DNA of 64,000 bases from Liolophura sinensis (GCF_032854445.1 NW_027018164.1:1-64000), one strand, 5' to 3'; counted from the stretch's first letter, positions 26,601-40,252 are shown. Notes: a model not told the origin generated them from the sequence alone. Made by a program: numbers and translations.

Positions 26601-29142
26601 GCCAAAAGATGCGCAATTGGGCCAGGCATCTCCAGCTGTTGAAAAATTGCAAATTTCCTTGGTTTCCATGGAGTAAGAGCCGTTGCTGGGCACGTGATCT
26701 TGACATCAATGATTATTCATTTGTGGCTACAGCCAAAAGTATTGGTCGGAGAGCAACGCGGTTTGCACCATTCGATTTCTCGTCAAAAATTACGTCGGAT
26801 TAGCCTCTTACCAGCAGCAATGGAACAGTTTTTCCACTTTTGGATTTTTGCCTGGTCTTTTTGCGAATTTAAATCGGCTACATTAACTATGTACAATCGC
26901 GACTGGTCATTACTATATTCAACTTTTCATTATAAGTTATGTGCCCTTCGGTAGCCCAGACGACGTCAAATCTTTGGGCCAAGCCCATTTAACTCACCCA
27001 GCAGTTGTCTTTCTTCTAAGTCGAAGACAAACTCAATGTCTTTATCTACATGTAGAAAAACCACACCATTTGTATATAAAAAAAACACAAGGTACATGAT
27101 AAAGTCTGCTGTAAAAAGTACAATTGAACACTGACCCACATCAATAAGGTGCCAAAAGATGCGCAATTGGGCCAGGCATCTCCAGCTGTTGAAAAATTGC
27201 AAATTTCCTTGGTTTCCATGGAGTAAGAGCCGTTGCTGGGCACGTGATCTTGACATCAATGATTATTCATTTGTGGCTACAGCCAAAAGTATTGGTCGGA
27301 GAGCAACGCGGTTTGCACCATTCGATTTCTCGTCAAAAAATACGTCGGATTAGCCTCTTACCAGCAGCATTGGAACAGTTTTTCCCCTTTTGGATTTTTG
27401 GCTGGTATTTTTTCCAGTTGAAATCGGCTACATTAACTATGTACAATCGCGACTGGTCATTACTATATTCAACTTTTCATTATAAGTTATGTGCCCTTCG
27501 GTAGCCCAGACGACGTCAAATCTTTGGGCCAAGCCCATTTAACTCACCCAGCAAATGTCTTACTTCTAAGTCGAAGACAAACTCAATGTCTTTATCTACA
27601 TGTAGAAAAACCAGACCATTTGTATATAAAAAAAACACAAGGTACTTGATACAGTCTGCTGTAAAAAGGACAATTGAACATTGACCCACATCAATAAAGT
27701 GCCAAAAGATACGCAATTGGGCCAGGCATCTCCAGCTGTTGAAAAATTGCAAATTTCCTTGGTTTCCATGGAGTAAGAGCCGTTGCTGGGCACGTGATCT
27801 TGACATCAATGATTATTCATTTGTGGCTACAGCCAAAAGTATTGGTCGGAGAGCAACGCGGTTTGCACCATTCGATTTCTCGTCAAAAAATACGTCGGAT
27901 TAGCCTCTTACCAGCAGCATTGGAACAGTTTTTCCACTTTTGGATTTTTGCCTGGTATTTTTTCTAATTGAAATCGGCTACATTAACTATGTACAATCGC
28001 GACTGGTCATTACTATATTCAACTTTTCATTATAAGTTATGTGCCCTTCGGTAGCCCAGACGACGTCAAATCTTTGGGCCAAGCCCATTTAACTCACCCA
28101 GCAAATGTCTTACTTCTAAGTCGAAGACAAACTCAATGTCTTTATCTACATGTAGAAAAACCACACCATTTGTATATAAAAAAACACAAGGTACTTGATA
28201 CAGTCTGCTGTAAAAAGTACAATTGAACACTGACCCACATCAATAAGGTGCCAAAAGATGCGCAATTGGGCCAGGCATCTCCAGCTGTTGAAAAATTGCA
28301 AATTTCCTTGGTTTCCATGTAGTAAGAGCCTTTGCTGGGCACGTGATCTTGACATCAATGATTATTCATTTGTGGCTACAGCCAAAAGTATTGGTCGGAG
28401 AGCAACGCGGTTTGCACCATTCGATTTCTCGTCAAAAAATACGTCGGATTAGCCTCTTACCAGCAGCATTGGAACAGTTTTTCCACTTTTGGATTTTTGC
28501 CTGGTATTTTTTCTAATTGAAATCGGCTACATTAACTATGTACAATCGCGACTGGTCATTACTATATTCAACTTTTCATTATAAATTATGTGCCCTTCGG
28601 TAGCCCAGACGACGTCAAATCTTTGGGCCAAGCCCATTTAACTCACCCAGCAATCGTCTTACTTCTAAGTCGAAGACAAACTCAATGTCTTTATCTACAT
28701 GTAGAAAAACCACACCATTTGTATATAAAAAAAACACAAGGTACTTGATACAGTCCGCTGTAAAAAGGACAATTGAACATTGACCCACATCAATAAGGTG
28801 CCAAAAGATACGCAATTGGGCCAGGCATCTCCAGCTGTTGAAAAATTGCAAATTTCCTTGGTTTCCATGGAGTAAGAGCCGTTGCTGGGCACGTGATCTT
28901 GGCATCAATGATTATTCATTTGTGGCTACAGCCAAAAGTATTGGTCGGAGAGCAACGCGGTTTGCACCATTCGATTTCTCGTCAAAAAATACGTCGGATT
29001 AGCCTCTTACCAGCAGCATTGGAACAGTTTTTCCACTTTTGGATTTTTGCCTGGTATTTTTTCTAATTGAAATCGGCTACATTAACTATGTACAATCGCG
29101 ACTGGTCATTACTATATTCAACTTTTCATTATAAGTTATGTG
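23644..29142 (+). repeat. 10-unit HOR (5.5 kb), copy 1 (units 44-53)
   Basis: Two diverged 5-unit halves. Shared order in each half: (1) T427A with GCGAATT; (2) A69T with 153A/159A; (3) T176G/C188T/G218A; (4) AAT unit; (5) a further T176G/C188T unit. First half (44-48): tail CCAATTG in 2, C380G and GGCC in 4, ATATTTAAC near 25816, A7 and GATGTGC in 5. Second half (49-53): CAAAAATTACG in 1, CCCCTTTT and CCAGTTG in 2, ACCAGACC in 3, A7 with G278T and G289T in 4, ATC at 61 in 5. Unit 44 has CAAAAATTACG, which the equivalent units 54 and 64 lack. Confidence 0.88.
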
Positions 29143-32100
29143 CCCTTCGGTAGCCCAGACGACGTCAAATCTTTGGGCCAAGCCCATTTAACTCACCCAG
29201 CAGTTGTCTTACTTCTAAGTCGAAGACAAACTCAATGTTTTTATCTACATGTAGAAAAACCACACCATTTGTATATAAAAAAAACACAAGGTACTTGATA
29301 CAGTCCGCTGTAAAAAGTACAATTGAACACTGACCCACATCAATAAGGTGCCAAAAGATGCGCAATTGGGCCAGGCATCTCCAGCTGTTGAAAAATTGCA
29401 AATTTCCTTGGTTTCCATGGAGTAAGAGCCGTTGCTGGGCACGTGATCTTGACATCAATGATTATTCATTTGTGGCTACAGCCAAAAGTATTGGTCGGAG
29501 AGCAACGCGGTTTGCACCATTCGATTTCTCGTCAAAAAATACGTCGGATTAGCCTCTTACCAGCAGCAATGGAACAGTTTTTCCACTTTTGGATTTTTGC
29601 CTGGTCTTTTTGCGAATTGAAATCGGCTACATTAACTATGTACAATCGCGACTGGTCATTACTATATTCAACTTTTCATTATAAGTTATGTGCCCTTCGG
29701 TAGCCCAGACGACGTCAAATCTTTGGGCCAAGCCCATTTAACTCACCCAGCAGTTGTCTTTCTTCTAAGTCGAAGACAAACTCAATGTCTTTATCTACAT
29801 GTAGAAAAACCACACCATTTGTATATAAAAAAAACACAAGGTACATGATAAAGTCTGCTGTAAAAAGTACAATTGAACACTGACCCACATCAATAAGGTG
29901 CCAAAAGATGCGCAATTGGGCCAGGCATCTCCAGCTGTTGAAAAATTGCAAATTTCCTTGGTTTCCATGGAGTAAGAGCCGTTGCTGGGCACGTGATCTT
30001 GACATCAATGATTATTCATTTGTGGCTACAGCCAAAAGTATTGGTCGGAGAGCAACGCGGTTTGCACCATTCGATTTCTCGTCAAAAAATACGTCGGATT
30101 AGCCTCTTACCAGCAGCATTGGAACAGTTTTTCCACTTTTGGATTTTTGCCTGGTATTTTTTCCAATTGAAATCGGCTACATTAACTATGTACAATCGCG
30201 ACTGGTCATTACTATATTCAACTTTTCATTATAAGTTATGTGCCCTTCGGTAGCCCAGACGACGTCAAATCTTTGGGCCAAGCCCATTTAACTCACCCAG
30301 CAAATGTCTTACTTCTAAGTCGAAGACAAACTCAATGTCTTTATCTACATGTAGAAAAACCACACCATTTGTATATAAAAAAAACACAAGGTACTTGATA
30401 CAGTCCGCTGTAAAAAGGACAATTGAACATTGACCCACATCAATAAGGTGCCAAAAGATACGCAATTGGGCCAGGCATCTCCAGCTGTTGAAAAATTGCA
30501 AATTTCCTTGGTTTCCATGGAGTAAGAGCCGTTGCTGGGCACGTGATCTTGACATCAATGATTATTCATTTGTGGCTACAGCCAAAAGTATTGGTCGGAG
30601 AGCAACGCGGTTTGCACCATTGGATTTCTCGTCAAAAAATACGTCGGATTAGCCTCTTACCAGCAGCATTGGAACAGTTTTTCCACTTTTGGATTTTTGC
30701 CTGGTATTTTTTCTAATTGAAATCGGCTACATTAACTATGTACAATCGCGACTGGTCATTACTATATTCAACTTTTCATTATAAGTTATGTGCCCTTCGG
30801 TAGCCCAGACGACGTCAAATCTTTGGGCCAAGCCCATTTAACTCACCCAGCAAATGTCTTACTTCTAAGTCGAAGACAAACTCAATGTCTTTATCTACAT
30901 GTAGAAAAACCACACCATTTGTATATAAAAAAAACACAAGGTACTTGATACAGTCCGCTGTAAAAAGTACAATTGAACACTGACCCACATCAATAAGGTG
31001 CCAAAAGATGCGCAATTGGGCCAGGCATCTCCAGCTGTTGAAAAATTGCAAATTTCCTTGGTTTCCATGGAGTAAGAGCCGTTGCTGGGCACGTGATCTT
31101 GACATCAATGATTATTCATTTGTGGCTACAGCCAAAAGTATTGGTCGGAGAGCAACGCGGTTTGCACCATTGGATTTCTCGTCAAAAAATACGTCGGATT
31201 AGCCTCTTACCAGCAGCATTGGAACAGTTTTTCCACTTTTGGATTTTTGCCTGGCCTTTTTGCTAATTGAAATCGGCTACATTAACTATGTACAATCGCG
31301 ACTGGTCATTACTATATTTAACTTTTCATTATAAGTTATGTGCCCTTCGGTAGCCCAGACGACGTCAAATCTTTGGGCCAAGCCCATTTAACTCACCCAG
31401 CAAATGTCTTACTTCTAAGTCGAAGACAAACTCAATGTCTTTATCTACATGTAGAAAAACCACACCATTTGTATATAAAAAAACACAAGGTACTTGATAC
31501 AGTCCGCTGTAAAAAGGACAATTGAACATTGACCCACATCAATAAGGTGCCAAAAGATGTGCAATTGGGCCAGGCATCTCCAGCTGTTGAAAAATTGCAA
31601 ATTTCCTTGGTTTCCATGGAGTAAGAGCCGTTGCTGGGCACGTGATCTTGACATCAATGATTATTCATTTGTGGCTACAGCCAAAAGTATTGGTCGGAGA
31701 GCAACGCGGTTTGCACCATTGGATTTCTCGTCAAAAAATACGTCGGATTAGCCTCTTACCAGCAGCATTGGAACAGTTTTTCCACTTTTGGATTTTTGCC
31801 TGGTATTTTTTCTAATTGAAATCGGCTACATTAACTATGTACAATCGCGACTGGTCATTACTATATTCAACTTTTCATTATAAGTTATGTGCCCTTCGGT
31901 AGCCCAGACGACGTCAAATCTTTGGGCCAAGCCCATTTAACTCACCCAGCAAATGTCTTACTTCTAAGTCGAAGACAAACTCAATGTCTTTATCTACATG
32001 TAGAAAAACCACACCATTTGTATATAAAAAAAACACAAGGTACTTGATACAGTCCGCTGTAAAAAGTACAATTGAACACTGACCCACATCAATAAGGTGC

Positions 32101-34640
32101 CAAAAGATGCGCAATTGGGCCAGGCATCTCCAGCTGTTGAAAAATTGCAAATTTCCTTGGTTTCCATGGAGTAAGAGCCGTTGCTGGGCACGTGATCTTG
32201 ACATCAATGATTATTCATTTGTGGCTACAGCCAAAAGTATTGGTCGGAGAGCAACGCGGTTTGCACCATTGGATTTCTCGTCAAAAATTACGTCGGATTA
32301 GCCTCTTACCAGCAGCAATGGAACAGTTTTTCCACTTTTGGATTTTTGCCTGGTCTTTTTGCGAATTGAAATCGGCTACATTAACTATGTACAATCGCGA
32401 CTGGTCATTACTATATTCAACTTTTCATTATAAGTTATGTGCCCTTCGGTAGCCCAGACGACGTCAAATCTTTGGGCCAAGCCCATTTAACTCACCCAGC
32501 AGTTGTCTTTCTTCTAAGTCGAAGACAAACTCAATGTCTTTATCTACATGTAGAAAAACCACACCATTTGTATATAAAAAAAACACAAGGTACATGATAA
32601 AGTCTGCTGTAAAAAGTACAATTGAACACTGACCCACATCAATAAGGTGCCAAAAGATGCGCAATTGGGCCAGGCATCTCCAGCTGTTGAAAAATTGCAA
32701 ATTTCCTTGGTTTCCATGGAGTAAGAGCCGTTGCTGGGCACGTGATCTTGACATCAATGATTATTCATTTGTGGCTACAGCCAAAAGTATTGGTCGGAGA
32801 GCAACGCGGTTTGCACCATTGGATTTCTCGTCAAAAAATACGTCGGATTAGCCTCTTACCAGCAGCATTGGAACAGTTTTTCCCCTTTTGGATTTTTGGC
32901 TGGTATTTTTTCCAGTTGAAATCGGCTACATTAACTATGTACAATCGCGACTGGTCATTACTATATTCAACTTTTCATTATAAGTTATGTGCCCTTCGGT
33001 AGCCCAGACGACGTCAAATCTTTGGGCCAAGCCCATTTAACTCACCCAGCAAATGTCTTACTTCTAAGTCGAAGACAAACTCAATGTCTTTATCTACATG
33101 TAGAAAAACCAGACCATTTGTATATAAAAAAAACACAAGGTACTTGATACAGTCTGCTGTAAAAAGGACAATTGAACATTGACCCACATCAATAAGGTGC
33201 CAAAAGATACGCAATTGGGCCAGGCATCTCCAGCTGTTGAAAAATTGCAAATTTCCTTGGTTTCCATGGAGTAAGAGCCGTTGCTGGGCACGTGATCTTG
33301 ACATCAATGATTATTCATTTGTGGCTACAGCCAAAAGTATTGGTCGGAGAGCAACGCGGTTTGCACCATTCGATTTCTCGTCAAAAAATACGTCGGATTA
33401 GCCTCTTACCAGCAGCATTGGAACAGTTTTTCCACTTTTGGATTTTTGCCTGGTATTTTTTCTAATTGAAATCGGCTACATTAACTATGTACAATCGCGA
33501 CTGGTCATTACTATATTCAACTTTTCATTATAAGTTATGTGCCCTTCGGTAGCCCAGACGACGTCAAATCTTTGGGCCAAGCCCATTTAACTCACCCAGC
33601 AAATGTCTTACTTCTAAGTCGAAGACAAACTCAATGTCTTTATCTACATGTAGAAAAACCACACCATTTGTATATAAAAAAACACAAGGTACTTGATACA
33701 GTCTGCTGTAAAAAGTACAATTGAACACTGACCCACATCAATAAGGTGCCAAAAGATGCGCAATTGGGCCAGGCATCTCCAGCTGTTGAAAAATTGCAAA
33801 TTTCCTTGGTTTCCATGTAGTAAGAGCCTTTGCTGGGCACGTGATCTTGACATCAATGATTATTCATTTGTGGCTACAGCCAAAAGTATTGGTCGGAGAG
33901 CAACGCGGTTTGCACCATTCGATTTCTCGTCAAAAAATACGTCGGATTAGCCTCTTACCAGCAGCATTGGAACAGTTTTTCCACTTTTGGATTTTTGCCT
34001 GGTATTTTTTCTAATTGAAATCGGCTACATTAACTATGTACAATCGCGACTGGTCATTACTATATTCAACTTTTCATTATAAGTTATGTGCCCTTCGGTA
34101 GCCCAGACGACGTCAAATCTTTGGGCCAAGCCCATTTAACTCACCCAGCAATCGTCTTACTTCTAAGTCGAAGACAAACTCAATGTCTTTATCTACATGT
34201 AGAAAAACCACACCATTTGTATATAAAAAAAACACAAGGTACTTGATACAGTCCGCTGTAAAAAGGACAATTGAACATTGACCCACATCAATAAGGTGCC
34301 AAAAGATACGCAATTGGGCCAGGCATCTCCAGCTGTTGAAAAATTGCAAATTTCCTTGGTTTCCATGGAGTAAGAGCCGTTGCTGGGCACGTGATCTTGA
34401 CATCAATGATTATTCATTTGTGGCTACAGCCAAAAGTATTGGTCGGAGAGCAACGCGGTTTGCACCATTGGATTTCTCGTCAAAAAATACGTCGGATTAG
34501 CCTCTTACCAGCAGCATTGGAACAGTTTTTCCACTTTTGGATTTTTGCCTGGTATTTTTTCTAATTGAAATCGGCTACATTAACTATGTACAATCGCGAC
34601 TGGTCATTACTATATTCAACTTTTCATTATAAGTTATGTG
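29143..34640 (+). repeat. 10-unit HOR, copy 2 (units 54-63)
   Basis: Matches 23644-29142 unit for unit at a shift of 5499 bp, including rare linked marks: ATATTTAAC at unit 57 (as 47), A7 plus GATGTGC at unit 58 (as 48), CCCCTTTT plus CCAGTTG at 60 (as 50), ACCAGACC at 61 (as 51), G278T plus G289T at 62 (as 52) and ATC at 61-63 in unit 63 (as 53). C380G appears in more units here (56, 59, 60) than in copy 1, which suggests local spread of that variant. Confidence 0.92.
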
Positions 34641-36290
34641 CCCTTCGGTAGCCCAGACGACGTCAAATCTTTGGGCCAAGCCCATTTAACTCACCCAGCA
34701 GTTGTCTTACTTCTAAGTCGAAGACAAACTCAATGTCTTTATCTACATGTAGAAAAACCACACCATTTGTATATAAAAAAAACACAAGGTACTTGATACA
34801 GTCCGCTGTAAAAAGTACAATTGAACACTGACCCACATCAATAAGGTGCCAAAAGATGCGCAATTGGGCCAGGCATCTCCAGCTGTTGAAAAATTGCAAA
34901 TTTCCTTGGTTTCCATGGAGTAAGAGCCGTTGCTGGGCACGTGATCTTGACATCAATGATTATTCATTTGTGGCTACAGCCAAAAGTATTGGTCGGAGAG
35001 CAACGCGGTTTGCACCATTCGATTTCTCGTCAAAAAATACGTCGGATTAGCCTCTTACCAGCAGCAATGGAACAGTTTTTCCACTTTTGGATTTTTGCCT
35101 GGTCTTTTTGCGAATTGAAATCGGCTACATTAACTATGTACAATCGCGACTGGTCATTACTATATTCAACTTTTCATTATAAGTTATGTGCCCTTCGGTA
35201 GCCCAGACGACGTCAAATCTTTGGGCCAAGCCCATTTAACTCACCCAGCAGTTGTCTTTCTTCTAAGTCGAAGACAAACTCAATGTCTTTATCTACATGT
35301 AGAAAAACCACACCATTTGTATATAAAAAAAACACAAGGTACATGATAAAGTCTGCTGTAAAAAGTACAATTGAACACTGACCCACATCAATAAGGTGCC
35401 AAAAGATGCGCAATTGGGCCAGGCATCTCCAGCTGTTGAAAAATTGCAAATTTCCTTGGTTTCCATGGAGTAAGAGCCGTTGCTGGGCACGTGATCTTGA
35501 CATCAATGATTATTCATTTGTGGCTACAGCCAAAAGTATTGGTCGGAGAGCAACGCGGTTTGCACCATTCGATTTCTCGTCAAAAAATACGTCGGATTAG
35601 CCTCTTACCAGCAGCATTGGAACAGTTTTTCCACTTTTGGATTTTTGCCTGGTATTTTTTCCAATTGAAATCGGCTACATTAACTATGTACAATCGCGAC
35701 TGGTCATGACTATATTCAACTTTTCATTATAAGTTATGTGCCCTTCGGTAGCCCAGACGACGTCAAATCTTTGGGCCAAGCCCATTTAACTCACCCAGCA
35801 AATGTCTTACTTCTAAGTCGAAGACAAACTCAATGTCTTTATCTACATGTAGAAAAACCACACCATTTGTATATAAAAAAAACACAAGGTACTTGATACA
35901 GTCCGCTGTAAAACGGACAATTGAACATTGACCCACATCAATAAGGTGCCAAAAGATACGCAATTGGGCCAGGCATCTCCAGCTGTTGAAAAATTGCAAA
36001 TTTCCTTGGTTTCCATGGAGTAAGAGCCGTTGCTGGGCACGTGATCTTGACATCAATGATTATTCATTTGTGGCTACAGCCAAAAGTATTGGTCGGAGAG
36101 CAACGCGGTTTGCACCATTGGATTTCTCGTCAAAAAATACGTCGGATTAGCCTCTTACCAGCAGCATTGGAACAGTTTTTCCACTTTTGCATTTTTGCCT
36201 GGTATTTTTTCTAATTGAAATCGGCTACATTAACTATGTACAATCGCGACTGGTCATTACTATATTCAACTTTTCATTATAAGTTATGTG
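34641..36290 (+). repeat. 10-unit HOR, partial copy 3 (units 64-66)
   Basis: Units 64 (T427A, GCGAATTG), 65 (A69T, CCAATTG) and 66 (GGAC/CATTG/TACGC) match 54-56. Unit 66 has a private-looking AAACGGAC near 35912 that is also present in unit 101, plus C380G. The next expected type (units 47 and 57) is absent, so the 10-unit periodicity breaks off at 36291. Confidence 0.88.
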
Positions 36291-39039
36291 CCCTTCGGTA
36301 GCCCAGACGACGTCAAATCTTTGGGCCAAGCCCATTTAACTCACCCAGCAAATGTCTTACTTCTAAGTCGAAGACAAACTCAATGTCTTTATCTACATGT
36401 AGAAAAACCACACCATTTGTATATAAAAAAAACACAAGGTACTTGATACAGTCCGCTGTAAAAAGTACAATTGAACACTGACCCACATCAATAAGGTGCC
36501 AAAAGATGCGCAATTGGGCCAGGCATCTCCAGCTGTTGAAAAATTGCAAATTTCCTTGGTTTCCATGGAGTAAGAGCCGTTGCTGGGCACGTGATCTTGA
36601 CATCAATGATTATTCATTTGTGGCTACAGCCAAAAGTATTGGTCGGAGAGCAACGCGGTTTGCACCATTCGATTTCTCGTCAAAAAATACGTCGGATTAG
36701 CCTCTTACCAGCAGAATTGGAACAGTTTTTCCACTTTTGGATTTTTGCCTGGTCTTTTTGCGAATTTAAATCGGCTACATTAACTATGTACAATCGCGAC
36801 TGGTCATTACTATATTCAACTTTTCATTATAAGTTATGTGCCCTTCGGTAGCCCAGACGACGTCAAATCTTTGGGCCAAGCCCATTTAACTCACCCAGCA
36901 GTTGTCTTACTTCTAAGTCGAAGACAAACTCAATGTCTTTATCTACATGTAGAAAAACCACACCATTTGTATATAAAAAATACACAAGGTACATGATAAA
37001 GTCTGCTGTAAAAATTACAATTGAACACTGACCCACATCAATAAGGTGCCAAAATATGCGCAATTGGGCCAGGCATCTCCAGCTGTTGAAAAATTGCAAA
37101 TTTCCTTGGTTTCCATGGAGTAAGAGCCGTTGCTGGGCACGTGATCTTGACATCAATGATTATTCATTTGTGGCTACAGCCAAAAGTATTGGTCGGAGAG
37201 CAACGTGGTTTGCACCATTCGATTTCTCGTCAAAAAATACGTCGGATTAGCCTCTTACCAGCAGCATTGGAACAGTTTTTCCACTTTTGGATTTTTGCCT
37301 GGTATTTTTTCTAATTAAAATCGGCTACATTAACTATGTACAATCGCGACTGGTCATTACTATATTCAACTTTTCATTATAAGTTATGTGCCCTTCGGTA
37401 GCCCAGACGACGTCAAATCTTTGGGCCAAGCCCATTTAACTCACCCAGCAAATGTCTTACTTCTAAGTCGAAGACAAACTCAATGTCTTTATCTACATGT
37501 AGAAAAACCACACCATTTGTATATAAAAAAAAAAAAAGTACTTGATACAGTCCGCTGTAAAAAGTACAATTTAACACTGACCCACATCATTAAGGTGGCA
37601 AAAGATGCGCAATTGGGCCAGGCATCTCCAGGTGTTGAAAAATTGCAAATTTCCTTGGTTTCCATGGAGTAAGAGCAGTTGCTGGGCACGTGATCTTGAC
37701 ATCAATGATTATTCATTTGTGGCTACAGCCAAAAGTATTGGTCGGAGAGCAACGCGGTTTGCACCATCCGATTTCTCGTCAAAAAATACGTCGGATTAGC
37801 CTCTTACCAGCAGCATTGGAACAGTTTTTCCACTTTTGGATTTTTGCCTGGTCTTTTTGCTAATTGAAATCGGCTACATTAACTATGTACAATCGCGACT
37901 GGTCATTACTATATTCAACTTTTCATTATAAGTTATGTGCCCTTCGGTAGCCCAGACGACGTCAAATCTTTGGGCCAAGCCCATTTAACTCACCCAGCAA
38001 ATGTCTTACTTCTAAGTCGAAGACAAACTCAATGTCTTTATCTACATGTAGAAAAACCACACCATTTGTATATAAAAAAAAACACAAGGTACTTGATACA
38101 GTCCGCTGTAAAAAGTACAATTGAACACTGACCCACATCAATAAGGTGCCAAAAGATGCGCAATTGGGCCAGGCATCTCCAGCTGTTGAAAAATTGCAAA
38201 TTTCCTTGGTTTCCATGGAGTAAGAGCCGTTGCTGGGCACGTGATCTTGACATCAATGATTATTCATTTGTGGCTACAGCCAAAAGTATTGGTCGGACAG
38301 CAACGTGGTTTGCACCATTCGATTTCTCGTCAAAAAATACGTCGGATTAGCCTCTTACCAGCAGAATTGGAACAGTTTTCCACTTTTGGATTTTTGGGCT
38401 GGTATTTTTTCTAATTGAAATCGGCTACATTAACTATGTACAATCGCGACTGGTCATTACTATATTCAACTTTTCATTATAAGTTATGTGCCCTTCGGTA
38501 GCCCAGACGACGTCAAATCTTTGGGCCAAGCCCATTTAACTCACCCAGCAAATGTCTTACTTCTAAGTCGAAGACAAACTCAATGTCTTTATCTACATGT
38601 AAAAAACCACACCATTTGTATATAAAAAAAAAAAAAGTACTTGATACAGTCCGCTGTAAAAAGTACAATTTAACACTGACCCACATCAATAAGGTGCCAA
38701 AAGATGCGCAATTGGGGCAGGCATCTCCAGGTGTTGAAAATTGCAAATTTCCTTGGTTTCCATGGAGTAAGAGCAGTTGCTGGGCACGTGATCTTGACAT
38801 CAATGATTATTCATTTGTGGCTACAGCCAAAAGTATTGGTCGGAGAGCAACGCGGTTTGCACCATTCGATTTCTCGTCAAAAAAATACGTCGGATTAGCC
38901 TCTTACCAGCAGCATTGGAACAGTTTTTTCCACTTTTGGATTTTTGCCTGGTCTTTTTGCTAATTGAAATCGGCTACATTAACTATGTACAATCGCGACT
39001 GGTCATTACTATATTCAACTTTTCATTATAAGTTATGTG
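36291..39039 (+). repeat. Units 67-71, first appearance of the A-tract monomers
   Basis: Unit 67 (C425A, GCGAATTTAAA) and unit 68 (AAAAAATACAC, AAAATTAC, C366T) recur as units 102-103. Unit 69 (A13) and unit 71 (A13) are the long A-tract type with CAATTTAAC, CCAGGTG and AGCAGTTG. Unit 70 has GGACAGCAACGTGG and C425A and precedes the A-tract unit 71, an order repeated at units 108-109 and 111-112. Units 70 and 71 also hold several singleton indels between 38376 and 38940. Confidence 0.85.
37525..37537 (+). repeat. Expanded poly-A tract inside A-tract monomers (A12-A14)
   Basis: Most monomers have A8 followed by CACAAGGTAC. Six have an uninterrupted A run directly followed by GTAC: 37525-37537 (A13), 38624-38636 (A13), 45225-45238 (A14), 59524-59535 (A12), 61172-61185 (A14) and 63372-63384 (A13). 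All six also have CAATTTAAC, CCAGGTG and C288A, so they form one monomer lineage, with tract length varying between copies. True length may be affected by homopolymer sequencing error. Confidence 0.85.
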
Positions 39040-39589
39040 CCCTTCGGTAGCCCAGACGACGTCAAATCTTTGGGCCAAGCCCATTTAACTCACCCAGCAA
39101 ATGTCTTACTTCTAAGTCGAAGACAAACTCAATGTCTTTATCTACATGTAGAAAAACCACACCATTTGTATATAAAAAAAACACAAGGTACTTGATACAG
39201 TCCGCTGTAAAAATGACAATTGAACATTGACCCACATCAATAAGGTGCCAAAAGATACGCAATTGGGCCAGGCATCTCCAGCTGTTGAAAAATTGCAAAT
39301 TTCCTTGGTTTCCATGGAGTAAGAGCCGTTGCTGGGCACGTGATCTTGACATCAATGATTATTCATTTGTGGCTACAGCCAAAAGTATTGGTCGGAGGGC
39401 AACGCGGTTTGCACCATTCGATTTCTCGTCAAAAAATACGTCGGATTAGCCTCTTACCAGCAGCATTGGAACAGTTTTTCCACTTTTAGATTTTTGCCTG
39501 GTATTTTTTCTAATTGAAATCGGCTACATTAACTATGTACAATCGCGACTGGTCATTACTATATTCAACTTTTCATTATAAGTTATGTG
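39040..39589 (+). repeat. Unit 72, sister of units 73 and 77
   Basis: Carries AAAATGAC near pos 171-178, C188T, G218A and GGAGGGC near pos 355-361, a haplotype shared only with units 73 and 77. A private TTTTAGATTTT lies near 39485. Units 72 and 73 are adjacent near-duplicates. Confidence 0.85.
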
Positions 39590-40170
39590 CCCTTCGGTAG
39601 CCCAGACGACGTCAAATCTTTGGGCCAAGCCCATTTAACTCACCCAGCAAATGTCTTACTTCTAAGTCGAAGACAAACTCAATGTCTTTATCTACATGTA
39701 GAAAAACCACACCATTTGTATATAAAAAAAACACAAGGTACTTGATACAGTCCGCTGTAAAAATGACAATTGAACATTGACCCACATCAATAAGGTGCCA
39801 AAAGATACGCAATTGGGCCAGGCATCTCCAGCTGTTGAAAAATTGCAAATTTCCTTGGTTTCCATGGAGTAAGAGCCGTTGCTGGGCACGTGATCTTGAC
39901 ATCAATGATTATTCATTTGTGGCTACAGCCAAAAGTATTGGTCGGAGGGCAACGCGGTTTGCACCATTCGATTTCTCGTCAAAAAATACGTCGGATTAGC
40001 CTCTTACCAGCAACATTGGAACAGTTTTTCCACTTTTGGATTTTTGCCTGGTATTTTTTCTAATTGAAATCGGCTACATTAACTATGTACAATCGCGACT
40101 GGTCATTACTATATTCAACTTTTCATTATAAGTTATGTGCCCTTCGGTAGCCCAGACGACGTCAAATCTT

Positions 40171-40183
40171 TGGGCCAAGCCCA
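40171..40183. other. Inverted repeat TGGGC-CAA-GCCCA (pos 32-44)
   Basis: Arms of 5 bp with a 3-base spacer. TGGGCC resembles the site II element bound by TCP factors in plant promoters, which is only a weak resemblance. In units 82, 84 and 113 the spacer reads AAA (GGGCAAAG), leaving the arms intact. Confidence 0.55.
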
Positions 40184-40202
40184 TTTAACTCACCCAGCAA
40201 AT

Positions 40203-40224
40203 GTCTTACTTCTAAGTCGAAGAC
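40203..40224. other. Imperfect hairpin GTCTT...AAGAC (pos 64-85)
   Basis: Outer arms GTCTT and AAGAC enclose an inner ACTT/AAGT pair, with an unpaired CG on one side. The A69T variant (units 45, 50, 55, 60, 65, 91, 96, 100) changes the inner arm. It is adjacent to the 12-bp palindrome, so dyad symmetry is concentrated at pos 32-113. Confidence 0.45.
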
Positions 40225-40240
40225 AAACTCAATGTCTTTA

Positions 40241-40252
40241 TCTACATGTAGA
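40241..40252. other. Perfect 12-bp palindrome in each monomer (pos 102-113)
   Basis: TCTACATGTAGA is identical to its reverse complement. It appears intact in nearly every unit. The exceptions I found are unit 71 (ATGTAAAA, near 38601) and units 76 and 80 (CTACATATAG, near 41344 and 43544). A possible dimeric protein site or cruciform seed; no function is shown by the sequence. Confidence 0.75.

Noticed and set aside
38583-38963. Longest open frame in the window, 126 codons on the plus strand
   Set aside because: It exists only because of the singleton indels and A13 tract of unit 71, which join frames that are separate in all other units.
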